Shown here piece after piece: positions 8,457 to 17,982 of a DNA stretch of 32,890 bases. Position 1 is the first letter of the stretch. The number at the start of each line of letters is the position of its first letter. Under the pieces are notes generated by a model that did not search any database, was not told where the DNA came from, and saw nothing but the letters and a program-made list of their open reading frames with translations. This DNA is from Promethearchaeota archaeon (GTDB lineage Archaea; Asgardarchaeota; Lokiarchaeia; Sigynarchaeales; SOKP01): assembly GCA_019058515.1 (NCBI GenBank), contig JAHPYY010000117.1:1-32890 (forward strand), given 5' to 3'. The translations under genes and the position numbers were made by a program.

Positions 8457-8657
8457 ATGCAAATTATCCCAATTGTCAAGAAAAAAAATAAATTTAAGAA
8501 ATTAAGAGAGAGGTTCTCAAAGAGATACAGACAATGTTCTCGATGTGGAATAGACTTAAACATTGATGTTGGAGAGGAAATTGTGTGTGGATTCTGTGGT
8601 GAAACGTTTTGTCCGCTCTGTATTGATAAACATCAAAAATTCTGCTATGGAATGTAA
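8457..8657 (+). CDS. Small AN1/RING-like zinc-finger protein
   Basis: This 66-aa protein has a basic N-terminal arm (KKKNKFKKLRERFSKRYR) followed by a dense metal-binding module. The spacing is C-x2-C (CSRC), 12 residues, C-x2-C (CGFC), 4 residues, C-x2-C (CPLC), then H and a final C in IDKHQKFC. It resembles AN1-type or treble-clef/RING-like fingers that bind two zinc ions, but the exact class is not certain. It ends 15 nt before the PHP gene and probably shares a transcript with it. The basic arm suggests nucleic-acid or ribosome contact. AN1-like fingers are common in archaea, mostly uncharacterised. Confidence 0.65.
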   Translation: MQIIPIVKKKNKFKKLRERFSKRYRQCSRCGIDLNIDVGEEIVCGFCGETFCPLCIDKHQKFCYGM

Positions 8658-8672
8658 GATCTTTTTAGTATC

Positions 8673-9869
8673 ATGAGTATTTGCGATCTCCACATACACA
8701 GCCGATTTTCGGGGGGAACGAGTAAAGTAATTAACCTTTTAAACATAGCGTTAAATGCGAAGTTTAAAGGCTTAGAAATAGTCGGTACAGGGGATTGCTT
8801 TCATAAAAAATGGTTAGAAGAATTAGAAGCTGCTCTTGAAGAAAAAACCAAGGGAATATACCGTGTTCAAAAAATAACTGACCTGGATTTTGTCTTACAA
8901 TCCGAAGTGGAGGTCGTGTGGAATGTTAACCACCAAACAAAAAAAGTACATTTTATCGTATTGGTACCTAACCTTGATTGCGTAAAACAATTATTGGAAA
9001 AATTAACTCCGTATGCTGATTTTAAGGATGGGAGGTCTAAAATTTTTCTCAGCGCGGAAGATTTCATTGTGACGCTTAAAAATGTTGATGAAGAAATCGA
9101 AATCATACCCTCTCACATTTTTACTCCATATTACGGAATTTTTGGCACTAATCTCGATTTTAAATCCATGAAAAGTGCGTTAGGAGAGGGAGCGAGCTAT
9201 ATATACGCTGTTGAAACAGGGTTAAGTGCTGATCCACTGATGATCCGCTGGATTTCGGAGTTAAATCAAGTTGTTGCCGTTTCGTTTTCAGACGCACATT
9301 CCGTGACCTTTCACAGAATCGGGAGGGAAGCAACGATATTAGATATGAATAAAATCACATATTCTAATGTAATATCAGCTATTAGAAACAATGAAATCGT
9401 TAAAACTTTCGAGTTTAAACCATCGGCAGGCAAGTACTATTATGATGGTCATAAGTCAACAAGACATTCGAATAAAGGAGACTACTTTTGCAGTCCGTCG
9501 AGGGAAAACGAAATGTGTCCAATATGCCATAAAAAGTTAACAAAAGGAGTGCTTTATCGAGCGTATCAGCTAAAAAATCAGGACACTCCTTCGAAAGTAT
9601 TAAAAAGATATCAACACATCGTTCCTTTACTGACATTGATTAAGGAGGTTTTAGGGGGAAGTTTGTACGATAGAAATAATTTACAGTTATATGAAAAAAT
9701 AGTATCCCAAAACGAAGGAGAATACCAAATATGGGAAGGTAGTAGCAACTTTGAAGGTATTCCTTATGAATTAATCACGGCGATAGGAAAAATAAGAGCA
9801 GGACACTATTATTTTTTACCAGGTTTCGATGGAGTATATGGTAAATTAATGTTTGAAACTGTAGCTTAA
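8673..9869 (+). CDS. PHP-domain metal-dependent phosphoesterase, archaeal conserved family
   Basis: This 398-aa PHP-superfamily protein resembles the archaeal/Firmicutes family annotated as TIGR00375-type. Metal-binding motifs are visible: DLHIHSRFSGG (H7, H9), GTGDCFH (D41, H44), E181 in AVETG, PSHIFTPYYG (H148) and SFSDAHS (D207, H209). A C-terminal zinc-binding loop (C273, C282, C285, H286; CPICHKKLTKGV) follows. These motifs predict a trinuclear-metal phosphoesterase or nuclease, and family members are sometimes fused to or neighbours of DNA-repair helicases. No experimental function is known to me. It follows the zinc-finger gene by 15 nt and converges with the MoxR operon, whose last stop lies 10 nt away, so regulation by overlapping 3' ends is possible. 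Confidence 0.85.
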   Translation: MSICDLHIHSRFSGGTSKVINLLNIALNAKFKGLEIVGTGDCFHKKWLEELEAALEEKTKGIYRVQKITDLDFVLQSEVEVVWNVNHQTKKVHFIVLVPNLDCVKQLLEKLTPYADFKDGRSKIFLSAEDFIVTLKNVDEEIEIIPSHIFTPYYGIFGTNLDFKSMKSALGEGASYIYAVETGLSADPLMIRWISELNQVVAVSFSDAHSVTFHRIGREATILDMNKITYSNVISAIRNNEIVKTFEFKPSAGKYYYDGHKSTRHSNKGDYFCSPSRENEMCPICHKKLTKGVLYRAYQLKNQDTPSKVLKRYQHIVPLLTLIKEVLGGSLYDRNNLQLYEKIVSQNEGEYQIWEGSSNFEGIPYELITAIGKIRAGHYYFLPGFDGVYGKLMFETVA

Positions 9870-9879
9870 ATTTATTGGT

Positions 9880-12219
9880 TTAAACAACCTTAATTTTAAG
9901 GTTAAGTTTTTTAGCGTATTCCTCAAATTTTCTAAACTTTTCCGTTGAAACTCTCGTAAGTTCTTCAACATTTATCAACTTTAACAACTGTTTTCCATAA
10001 TAAGTGCTTCCGATTTCTGTTAAATCAAGAAATCTGTCATATTTTGGGATATTTGTAGTTTCAAATTCGATTTTACGTACAGTAACGATGTCATTTATAT
10101 ATTTCTGGAATTGAGTATCTTTCATTTTCTTCACATCGAATGGGTATGTAGAACCACGCCTTTTCTCGGTAAGAATTTCTTGTATAAGCTTATGTAAATA
10201 AGCGAGCACGCTTTTTTTGAACTGTTTGAGAGTAATTTCTTTAGAATACAATTCATTGAATGCACGATTTAAAGGTATAGAAATTCCCCTGAGTTCATTA
10301 GTGATATTCAACAAGGAAATTACCTGTTGTTCGTTAAGCTCAGCAATATCTTTTAGTTTCGCAAATACCTCGTTTCTATGATCCGCTATGTAATCGTATA
10401 GAAACTCCCTAAATGCCTTAATGAATCTTTCAAAATTTGGTACATAATATTTGTTGGGATCGTTTACAACTATATTATCTGCTTCAAATGGATTGATCTC
10501 CTGATTTACTACTGCTTGAGCTAGAGATATTGGGTAATAACCCTGTATGAAATTCATACCGTTCGCCACATTTTTCACTACATCTTTGAAAGAACATTTT
10601 GAAATGACATTAACGGTCTTTATTATGCTTCCTTCGATTCTTACTGGATTTTTATAGCAATAACATAAGTCAAACGGTTTCAAATCGTAAAAAAGTGGAT
10701 TGTTGTAATCAGGAATAACGATTTGTGAGTCGTATGCGTTCACAATGCTCCCAAACCGAGGTTTTTTAGCTAAATCCCACTCTATTATGAAAATATCACT
10801 TGCGTGTGAGTCAATAGTGTTAATATCGTAATCAAAATCAGAGTATGTGCTAATTAAACTAAAGCCATCAATGCTATTGAGTTCTTCTAATTCTAAATCT
10901 CCCCAAAATTGCGTTTTATAGTAAAAAATATCGGGATAATTCTTAAAATCGTCCAAAAACAGATCTTTCATGAAAAAATAATTCAAACCAAGATCATTAG
11001 ATTTGATGGTGTTTAATTCTTTTGTACCATAAAATCCGATGTGCGAAAGAATGTATTTATATGCAGGATTATGTAGGTTGTCCTTGTCGTGATTAACAAT
11101 GTATACGTTCCTTTGTTTCTTAAAATGGATCTTCGTCCTTTTGATTTTATACTTTTCCATCAAATACTTCAAAAAGCTGAATTTCTTAAGATAAACTTTC
11201 CTTTCTAGTTCTTTAATTTCTTCTTTGTAACCTTTATATCTTTCCAAATATCCCCGATCTTTTACTTCTAATACTTTTAGCTGCCCTTTCAGAAGTTTTA
11301 ATTTATCAATCAGCGAAAGTTGGGTTATTTCGAAATAAAATTGCTTGATAATTTTAGGTTCAAATTGCATCAAAAATTTTTCTAAGTTTTCAGTAAATTT
11401 AATTTCTAAACTTTCAAAGGTTCTGCGATATCTTCTGAGAAAATAAAATGCGAAGTAATTCTCGTTAAAATTAGCGTTTTTAGCGAAAATTTCTAAAATA
11501 GTATAGAAACTGGGAATATCCGCGAGATCTTTTAGGATAGGCGTTTTTTCAATGAAATTTATAATCTTTAAAAGGTTAAAGAACGAATATTTCGAAATAT
11601 TACCTCTAAACGCGTTTAATCCTCTATTTATTAGAGATTTGTGCTGAAGTACGATTTCTAACAATTCGCTTTCACATGCAGTTTTCAAAAACTCAAAGAA
11701 TTCCAGGAAAAGGTTGTTTTCAATGGCTATGGTAAAATATTTCTCAACTATGTCCCCACATTCATATTGACTAAGAATTGCTTTGTTTAGGAAGTTTAAC
11801 CCTTCAACGAGATTTAGATCTTCGAAACAACGGTTTGCCAATATTTGGTAATTTAAACTCTTTTTTTTAGAATTATAATCTTCAGAAGTTAAAGAATAGG
11901 ATTCAAATTCTTCAAGTATCTTAAGAGTGAGCGTATTTTCGATTATTAACAAGACTTTAACTAAATGAACACAGATTTTTTTACTAGGTTCAGAATATAT
12001 TAAAAAGGAGGGACAATCGTGATAGATTTGCTTGGTTTCTTCACTTATATTTAAATGATACTCTCTTTCGTTCTCGAGAACGATTGTTTTAATATCTATG
12101 GGATTTTCTTTTATATCGATGATATTTACAATATTGTTGGGAAAATCTTTGGTTTTATTCAGTAGATCTTCCCCAAATTTTTCTTTTAATAACGAGTCTA
12201 GTTTTTCTTCCTCTATCAA
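9880..12219 (-). CDS. SWIM-like zinc-finger protein of the MoxR-vWA operon
   Basis: This 779-aa protein has a degenerate SWIM finger near the N-terminus: H67-x-C69 (HDCPSFLIYS), 13 residues, then C83-x-H85 (KICVHLVKVLL). The pattern is CxC-xn-CxH with the first Cys replaced by His, and the trailing hydrophobic helix is typical of SWIM domains. Residues ~130-370 look all-helical, possibly repeat-like. A mixed alpha/beta part follows (~380-560, with FIIEWDLAKKPRFGS), then a helical C-terminus. It starts 5 nt after the vWA gene and closes the operon. In MoxR-vWA loci a third component of this kind often binds the target. Target and activity are not deducible here. Confidence 0.65.
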   Translation of the reverse strand: MIEEEKLDSLLKEKFGEDLLNKTKDFPNNIVNIIDIKENPIDIKTIVLENEREYHLNISEETKQIYHDCPSFLIYSEPSKKICVHLVKVLLIIENTLTLKILEEFESYSLTSEDYNSKKKSLNYQILANRCFEDLNLVEGLNFLNKAILSQYECGDIVEKYFTIAIENNLFLEFFEFLKTACESELLEIVLQHKSLINRGLNAFRGNISKYSFFNLLKIINFIEKTPILKDLADIPSFYTILEIFAKNANFNENYFAFYFLRRYRRTFESLEIKFTENLEKFLMQFEPKIIKQFYFEITQLSLIDKLKLLKGQLKVLEVKDRGYLERYKGYKEEIKELERKVYLKKFSFLKYLMEKYKIKRTKIHFKKQRNVYIVNHDKDNLHNPAYKYILSHIGFYGTKELNTIKSNDLGLNYFFMKDLFLDDFKNYPDIFYYKTQFWGDLELEELNSIDGFSLISTYSDFDYDINTIDSHASDIFIIEWDLAKKPRFGSIVNAYDSQIVIPDYNNPLFYDLKPFDLCYCYKNPVRIEGSIIKTVNVISKCSFKDVVKNVANGMNFIQGYYPISLAQAVVNQEINPFEADNIVVNDPNKYYVPNFERFIKAFREFLYDYIADHRNEVFAKLKDIAELNEQQVISLLNITNELRGISIPLNRAFNELYSKEITLKQFKKSVLAYLHKLIQEILTEKRRGSTYPFDVKKMKDTQFQKYINDIVTVRKIEFETTNIPKYDRFLDLTEIGSTYYGKQLLKLINVEELTRVSTEKFRKFEEYAKKLNLKIKVV

Positions 12220-12224
12220 TGTTA

Positions 12225-14720
12225 TTAAAACTTTGCTTTTATTATATCAGATATTAATTTCGGAAATTCTTCCCAATTATTAATTGTCAATAACTGCCCT
12301 CCTGCAATTTTAACCATTTTTTCGGCTTCTTTTAAATTATACTGTAATTCAGGACAAACCAGTATAAAATCTATTCCCAGGGAACGAAAAATTCTCAATT
12401 CCTCAACCGCTTCTTTCAGATCGTATATTTCAGCATCTGTAAACAAAACATTTAGTTTCTCCCGAGAGTTTGATTTTTCTTTAAATTGTTTTCTCGCCCA
12501 CTCAAGCGCTGCTTGTAATCTAGTTCCTCCCTTAGCCGTCACCGACAGTAATTCGTCTGCAATTTTTTCTAAATCCACTTTTTCTTTTAATTCTTTTAAA
12601 ACATGCGTGTTAGATTCAAAGAAAGTGATTGCTAATTCATCTTTTCTTAAGCCGTAAATTAACATTGCAATACAAATACTCATATAGGCTAATTTTTCCC
12701 CGCTCATACTACCGCTTATATCTAATTCAAAGCACGCACTTCTTAACCCTTTCGCCGTTTCAAATACAAAGAAATCTTCGTAATTTATATGACTTAACTT
12801 CTTACCCTTTTCTAAAATATTGTATAAGGTTTCTTCAAGATCTACGTTTTCAAAATCATCTCCTATAATAAACGGCCTTACCACATTTATTGGGATCGGA
12901 CCTGAGACCGAACTTCCAAGCCGAGAACGAGAATAATATATTCCTAACTCAATGAGCATTTTCTTTGCTAACGCTTTAACCTTTTCCTTAGCAACGGAAG
13001 GTAATTTATCACGATGGATAAACCATTGTTTTAGCAGATTTTCTCCGCTTCCTGCTTGAAGACAAGAGATTAATTTGTTCATCCCTTCATTTCCTCCCGT
13101 TTGTTGAGCGCCTTTAATAGCTTGTTCAAGATCAAAATGACCAATAGCACCCATTGCTTCGCGGTTATCGTTTGCTAACGCGCTGGAAATTAATTCTTTT
13201 ATGCGTTCAGCATTTAAATCCTCTTTGATTTGTTCCATTAAGTTGCTAAATCTTTCAAAATCCTTTACGTTACTTTCAATGAGTTTTTTTAACAACTGGT
13301 AGTTTGGTTCAATTAATTCGAAAATGTCTTCCTCACTCATACCCAGTTCTTGACCTTTTTGAGTAATTTCCTCAGGATCGGGGGTTAAACCAATATTTCT
13401 CAAAAAGTCAACCGAATTTTTAAGTTGTTGTGGTGATTCGCACGCTTGCAAAGTCTCACTCGCCATCTCTGGTACTTTTTGAGACATTTTTTGGCTACAG
13501 TGAAGATTTGCGCAAGAGTTCATTAATTGCCGCAAATTATTAGTTAAAGATTTTAACGCTTCAAAAGGATTATTTTCTTGTTTAGCCTTTTCCATCGCAT
13601 TATTTAACGCACGGTTGAATAACTCATTCCAGGATTTATTTGCTAACGCTGATTTGGCAAGACTGTCTAAAGATAGCTTTAAATCTTGCAACTTCTGTAG
13701 TTCTTCGTATTTTTCTAAAAGAGACGTCCTTAAGTCAGTTCCATAGAATTGATCCAGCGAGTTGGCTAAATTGAAATTATGTTCAAAAGAGTTTTGATTA
13801 ATTGAATTATTTAACACCTTTTCTTGATCGAAGGAAGGCATCTCCCCGAGTTTTTTAGCGGAATTAAATAACTGATCTAAGCTTTTAATGTTTTTTTCGA
13901 GATAGTTCATTATCCCATCTAAATCCTCTTTTGAAACTGCTTGACTTTCCTTTAAAAATTTGATCGATTGTATCAATTCCTCCAAATTCCCAGAACGAAT
14001 AAGATCAGCTATGTCAGAAGATATTTCTTTATTATCTAAAGCCTTGCTTGTAATTCTTTCCCAATCTCTTAACGACTTATTTTGAATTTCAGCGTTTAAA
14101 CCTAATTCTTTAGCAGCTTTAATTTCCTCGGGATTAAGCGAGTTTATTTTTTGCGTCAATCGTTTTTGAGCTTCTTCAATTAATTGGCTGAGATTTGATA
14201 TCTGGTGTTTATATAGTTCTGAATCATCGTTAAAAAATTGCAAAGCAGAATTATATGGTTCTTCGTGCCTACGCTTATTAATCTCATTCATGAAGTCTTC
14301 TAATTGCTTCATGAGATCGATATCTGTCGATTTGTTTGCTTCTATTTCGTCGATCAAATCTTGTAGGCGATTTAATTCCGATCGTGAGTTTTCATCTAAG
14401 AAATCCTCTTCTTTCTCAGATATAGCTCCTTCAATATCACCAAAAAACGATTTAATCATATCTTTATTATAGTTTGGAAACAAAATCTCAAAAGATAATG
14501 ATTTTGCCAATTCTTGATTGTCTGGAAATGAAGTTACAGTACTGATTTCTATATAATCATTTGGAGTAATAGATCCTTTTCTGTAAAACCTTGCTAAAAG
14601 CATACGAGGGATTGACAACACTTGTCTTGAAGAAGGAATTTGGATTATGTCAGGGTGGTTCCTCATCCGTCGTATAAATTCAACAGCATACTCGCAAGGA
14701 TTTTCGGGAAACAAACTCAT
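12225..14720 (-). CDS. Large vWA-domain protein, partner of MoxR ATPase
   Basis: This 831-aa protein has a C-terminal von Willebrand A domain (about 655-831) with an intact MIDAS: DISGSMSG (D667, S669, S671), T733 in KGGTRL and D762 in FTDAE. The first ~600 residues are almost entirely helical and coiled-coil rich, with many Gln/Asn and repeated LxxLxxL patterns (e.g. LNRLQDLIDEIEANK). I see no enzyme motif there. CoxE/YehP-type vWA proteins work with MoxR AAA+ ATPases, binding Mg2+ at the MIDAS to deliver clients. It lies 9 nt downstream of moxR and 5 nt upstream of the SWIM-protein gene, so one transcript is near certain. There is no signal peptide, so it is cytosolic. Confidence 0.85.
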   Translation of the reverse strand: MSLFPENPCEYAVEFIRRMRNHPDIIQIPSSRQVLSIPRMLLARFYRKGSITPNDYIEISTVTSFPDNQELAKSLSFEILFPNYNKDMIKSFFGDIEGAISEKEEDFLDENSRSELNRLQDLIDEIEANKSTDIDLMKQLEDFMNEINKRRHEEPYNSALQFFNDDSELYKHQISNLSQLIEEAQKRLTQKINSLNPEEIKAAKELGLNAEIQNKSLRDWERITSKALDNKEISSDIADLIRSGNLEELIQSIKFLKESQAVSKEDLDGIMNYLEKNIKSLDQLFNSAKKLGEMPSFDQEKVLNNSINQNSFEHNFNLANSLDQFYGTDLRTSLLEKYEELQKLQDLKLSLDSLAKSALANKSWNELFNRALNNAMEKAKQENNPFEALKSLTNNLRQLMNSCANLHCSQKMSQKVPEMASETLQACESPQQLKNSVDFLRNIGLTPDPEEITQKGQELGMSEEDIFELIEPNYQLLKKLIESNVKDFERFSNLMEQIKEDLNAERIKELISSALANDNREAMGAIGHFDLEQAIKGAQQTGGNEGMNKLISCLQAGSGENLLKQWFIHRDKLPSVAKEKVKALAKKMLIELGIYYSRSRLGSSVSGPIPINVVRPFIIGDDFENVDLEETLYNILEKGKKLSHINYEDFFVFETAKGLRSACFELDISGSMSGEKLAYMSICIAMLIYGLRKDELAITFFESNTHVLKELKEKVDLEKIADELLSVTAKGGTRLQAALEWARKQFKEKSNSREKLNVLFTDAEIYDLKEAVEELRIFRSLGIDFILVCPELQYNLKEAEKMVKIAGGQLLTINNWEEFPKLISDIIKAKF

Positions 14721-14729
14721 TAAGTAATT

Positions 14730-15671
14730 CTACCCTCCAAGAGTTTTTCGAACCATATGCTCAATAACTTCTTCTACTTTAACTCCGGGCTTCGGTTTAA
14801 TACTCCCAAGCAAAACATTTTTAGCTATTTCTGACAAATAAGTGTAAGCAGATGCTCCTTCGTGAACACCCTTTTGTTTTTCAATGTATCGTTTCCTACC
14901 GAGTAATTTAGCAATGGCTATTCCTGCTCTAATAGAAGCAGGAATCTCGATGTCTATTTTGTTTTTCCTTGTTTCGTTTATCACCGTATATATTAATTCT
15001 AATTCCGATTCCTCTATCGAAAAATGTTCGGGTAAGTTTATTCTAATAATATCCAATTCAGTAGATTTTTCTGGATATGTGAGCTTAATCCAAACCTTGA
15101 TTCTATCTTTTAACGCCTCCGACAATCTATGAGTGCCTGATAACTCCTCAGGATTCATGGCGCATATAAAGAAAAAGTTATTGTTAGCTTTTATCCGCCC
15201 TAAATGAGGGATTCCTATAGATGTTTCTTCTAAAGGTTCTAGAAGTGTATTTTGTGAATATTCGGTAGCTCTATTTATTTCGTTTGCTAAAAATGTACCG
15301 CCTTCTAACATAGCTCTTAATAAGGGTCCTGGATTGAACGCCTCCAGTACGAAACCTTTCTGTAATGTAATTGCGGGATCAAATGAACCAATAAAATGTG
15401 ATGGTTTAATTGACTCGTCCATGGTCATCCAGTAAAACTGTTTCGTCTTTTGCTCTTTCGCTCTCAGACTCGCAAAATACCTACATAATATTGTCTTTCC
15501 TACCCCGGGTGGACCAACCAAGGCGGGAAAAAGTCCTGTCGCTTCAGCGTCTCTAAGAAGCTCTAGAGCTTTGCCGTACTGACCTGACAGTACAATATCA
15601 ATCTGTTCATCTGTTACATCCTTAATTAATTGTTGATTGAATAACTGTGAAAATCTTTCTTTTTCTTCCAT
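14730..15671 (-). CDS. MoxR-family AAA+ ATPase
   Basis: This 313-aa AAA+ protein matches the MoxR family in size. Walker A is GPPGVGKT (53-60) and Walker B is GGTFLANEINRA (124-135), with Asn-Glu in place of the usual Asp-Glu, as seen in MoxR proteins. Sensor 1 lies in FFICAMNPEELSGT (167-180), and an arginine-finger candidate is R190 in LKDRIKVWIKL. The C-terminal lid is helical. It is the promoter-proximal gene of a three-gene operon with vWA and SWIM partners. MoxR proteins are thought to remodel or activate protein complexes using ATP, with vWA partners as adaptors. Substrates here are unknown. Confidence 0.92.
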   Translation of the reverse strand: MEEKERFSQLFNQQLIKDVTDEQIDIVLSGQYGKALELLRDAEATGLFPALVGPPGVGKTILCRYFASLRAKEQKTKQFYWMTMDESIKPSHFIGSFDPAITLQKGFVLEAFNPGPLLRAMLEGGTFLANEINRATEYSQNTLLEPLEETSIGIPHLGRIKANNNFFFICAMNPEELSGTHRLSEALKDRIKVWIKLTYPEKSTELDIIRINLPEHFSIEESELELIYTVINETRKNKIDIEIPASIRAGIAIAKLLGRKRYIEKQKGVHEGASAYTYLSEIAKNVLLGSIKPKPGVKVEEVIEHMVRKTLGG

Positions 15672-16016
15672 TTCTTGTATGATCTAAATTGAGTTTAAGG
15701 ATATATGATATACAAAAGATAAGTGTTTAATAATTTTGATCTTTAAAAATCATAATACATAACCAAAACTAAAGAATATTCCCATCGTTGGAGATTTCAA
15801 TTTAATGAATATCTGATAATTCTTTACTAAAATGGAAGTATGTATTTGCTTAAACCTCCTCATATAAAAATTTGATACTACCTTTCCCTCTCATATTTCC
15901 GTTAAAAACACTGTAATTAAATAGTTAATTGGATTAGTTTCAATTTTTAGAACAAGAATGCAAAAGAATACTAATAATCAATTTAATATAGAAAAACTAA
16001 TAATAAATAATTTAGG
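15672..16016. promoter_or_regulatory. Divergent intergenic region between moxR and the TIR/NDT-like gene
   Basis: This 345-bp AT-rich region separates two divergent units and must hold both promoters. No short gene is visible. On the minus strand a TATA-like stretch occurs near 15695-15712 (GTATATCATATATCC). On the plus strand several AATAATAAATAATTT tracts precede 16017. I see no clear inverted repeat that would mark a shared operator. Confidence 0.35.
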
Positions 16017-17564
16017 ATGAAATTCAGAGACATTGAAATCGAAAAATTAAATTTAGAAAATATTGAAGACTTTTCAAAACTTGTATTAACTTATTTATGT
16101 GGTAAGGATTTTGATTCAAATGATATAGGTGAACATAAAAAAACCCATTTGAGAAAGGTAATTGAAGATTTAAATTCATACTATTTGAATTATGAACAGT
16201 TTAATGAGGTATTATTACTCTATAATCAAGACAGGATATCAAGAGATTTTTTTAATTATTTTTTCCAGGGAGGGAGAGTAAATACAGGAATATTAAAGAA
16301 GGGGATAAGTCTATTTAGAGGTTTAAGTATTCTAAATTTTGGAAATTTTAATTTTACCTATGAAAAATTTTCTAAACTACGAAAGCATGAGATTGATGCT
16401 TACTTCAGATCTAATCTAATTGATCCAACTACATTGGAACAAAATTATGCTACCCGACCCAATCCCTTAATAAATTTAAATAAAGTTAAAAAAGAAAATA
16501 CTTGGCATTTAGGTTATATTAGTGAAACTTTATATGAAAAGGAAAAGGAATATCTTGACCTAATAATAGAAGAAAGCGACAACACGACCAAATATGATGA
16601 GTTCCAGGAATTTTTATCAAAATTAGAAAATAAAATCAAAAGTAGCAGGGATATTGGAGAAAAAAACACAAATATTTACTTGATCTGGGATTATATCGAT
16701 GTATATATAGCAACCTCAATGAGAAAGAATTGTGAATATGAAGAGACTTTTGAGACTATTGAAAAAATATTCAAGGATTCTGAAATAAAAAATTTAAAAC
16801 TGAGATATTTTGATCCGACTCAATCATTTTGTATTCCTAATAGAGATAAAGGATTAATTGAAGGGTTAATACTAAAGAGAGCTGATTGTACTATTTATAT
16901 GATACAGGAGAGTGATACATTTGGAAAAGATTCTGAGCTAGCTTCCACTTTAGCACAAAAAAAACCTGTGATTGCTTATATTCCCGATTATAATATAGAA
17001 TATCTCTGTGGAAAAATAAAGAATTATCCATTAGAATACATAAAAGAGAGAATTTTTATTTTCAAAGCTGAAAATGTTTTTGATGATATTGATATCTTAA
17101 AAATATTAAATAAAAAGGATCTATTCGAACTGAATGAATATCTTGATACCTATCTTAAAGAATACGAACAATATAGGTTAGACCAACCTTTTTCATTGTG
17201 GAAAGAAAAAGAAGATCAATTTAAAGAGAATTTTGGCTATTTTAAAGAGATATGTAGAATCTTAGCCTATTACACAAAAAAATATTGGGATAAAAGAGCA
17301 ACTACCTTGAAAGATTATCATCCATTAGGTATGCAGATAGATTTAGATTCTGGAGTAGCAAATGGGGTATTAGTAGTAAGAGATACTGAAACTTGTGTGA
17401 AGATCTTAAAAGGTATTCTAACAAATTCTCTTGAGTTCGAGATAAAGCATTTTGACGAGGGATTCACAGGATTGATTGAACTCAATTCAGGATGTCTATA
17501 TCGGATGGTTACTGATAATAAGTTATTAACTACATCTTTTTGGAACTTCTTCTACAAGATTTAA
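16017..17564 (+). CDS. TIR/nucleoside-deoxyribosyltransferase-like Rossmannoid protein
   Basis: This 515-aa protein has a central domain (about 218-325) with the layout of TIR-like and nucleoside 2-deoxyribosyltransferase-like Rossmannoid folds. It opens with a strand, YIDVYIATSMR (227-236), followed by a helix. Next comes FDPTQSF with NRDKGLIEGLILKRADCTIYM, and then KDSELASTLAQKKPVIAYIP (304-323), where E307 sits at the expected catalytic-Glu position. Flanking regions (1-215 and 330-515) are helical and unassigned. Such domains commonly hydrolyse NAD+ or nucleotides in immune effectors. It is transcribed divergently from the MoxR-vWA operon, which could be related or coincidental. Enzyme activity is an inference. 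The stop is followed by T-rich DNA. Confidence 0.6.
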   Translation: MKFRDIEIEKLNLENIEDFSKLVLTYLCGKDFDSNDIGEHKKTHLRKVIEDLNSYYLNYEQFNEVLLLYNQDRISRDFFNYFFQGGRVNTGILKKGISLFRGLSILNFGNFNFTYEKFSKLRKHEIDAYFRSNLIDPTTLEQNYATRPNPLINLNKVKKENTWHLGYISETLYEKEKEYLDLIIEESDNTTKYDEFQEFLSKLENKIKSSRDIGEKNTNIYLIWDYIDVYIATSMRKNCEYEETFETIEKIFKDSEIKNLKLRYFDPTQSFCIPNRDKGLIEGLILKRADCTIYMIQESDTFGKDSELASTLAQKKPVIAYIPDYNIEYLCGKIKNYPLEYIKERIFIFKAENVFDDIDILKILNKKDLFELNEYLDTYLKEYEQYRLDQPFSLWKEKEDQFKENFGYFKEICRILAYYTKKYWDKRATTLKDYHPLGMQIDLDSGVANGVLVVRDTETCVKILKGILTNSLEFEIKHFDEGFTGLIELNSGCLYRMVTDNKLLTTSFWNFFYKI

Positions 17565-17640
17565 ATTTTTTTTTATTTTTATACCATTAGATTCTTAAAT
17601 GTTTAAATTAATTATTAGTTAATAAAAAAACTATTAAATT

Positions 17641-17838
17641 GTGAGTCTCGACTCATATATAAATAGTCCAGAGATTAACCAATTAGGTGAAAAGAATTTG
17701 AAGAATACATTAGAAGAATATCGAAAAAGGAAAATAGTCCCTACTCGACTTCAATATGAAGACTATTATCGTTCAAATAGTGGAGCAAAATCATCAGATT
17801 TTGTAAAGAAAGATGAGAAGAAAGGGGAGAATACTTAG
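17641..17838 (+). CDS. Small charged hypothetical protein
   Basis: This 65-aa ORF with a GTG start encodes MSLDSYINSPEINQLGEKNL..., strongly charged, with a Lys/Glu-rich tail (KKDEKKGENT). It has no hydrophobic segment and no family I recognise. Codon composition resembles the flanking genes, and the frame is bounded by stops. No Shine-Dalgarno is visible before GTG, so it may be leaderless or not expressed. It lies 76 nt past the TIR/NDT-like gene on the same strand and could be its small partner. Confidence 0.45.
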   Translation: MSLDSYINSPEINQLGEKNLKNTLEEYRKRKIVPTRLQYEDYYRSNSGAKSSDFVKKDEKKGENT

Positions 17839-17982
17839 TTTTCGCTTTAAATTTTAATTTTTGTGTCTATTCTCAAATTTTTATGAAATAATAATGATCA
17901 ACCTAAAAATTAAAACCAGTTAAGGAAAGAATCAAAAAAAAGTGAAGTACTTATTATTTGTTTAACAGGTACTATATTAAAT

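Noticed and set aside
8867..9636. Minus-strand ORFs in the PHP gene
   Set aside because: They overlap a well-supported coding gene with intact catalytic motifs.
12629..15132. Plus-strand ORFs across the vWA and MoxR genes
   Set aside because: They are antisense to genes with clear motifs, and their composition is leucine/serine biased as expected of shadows.
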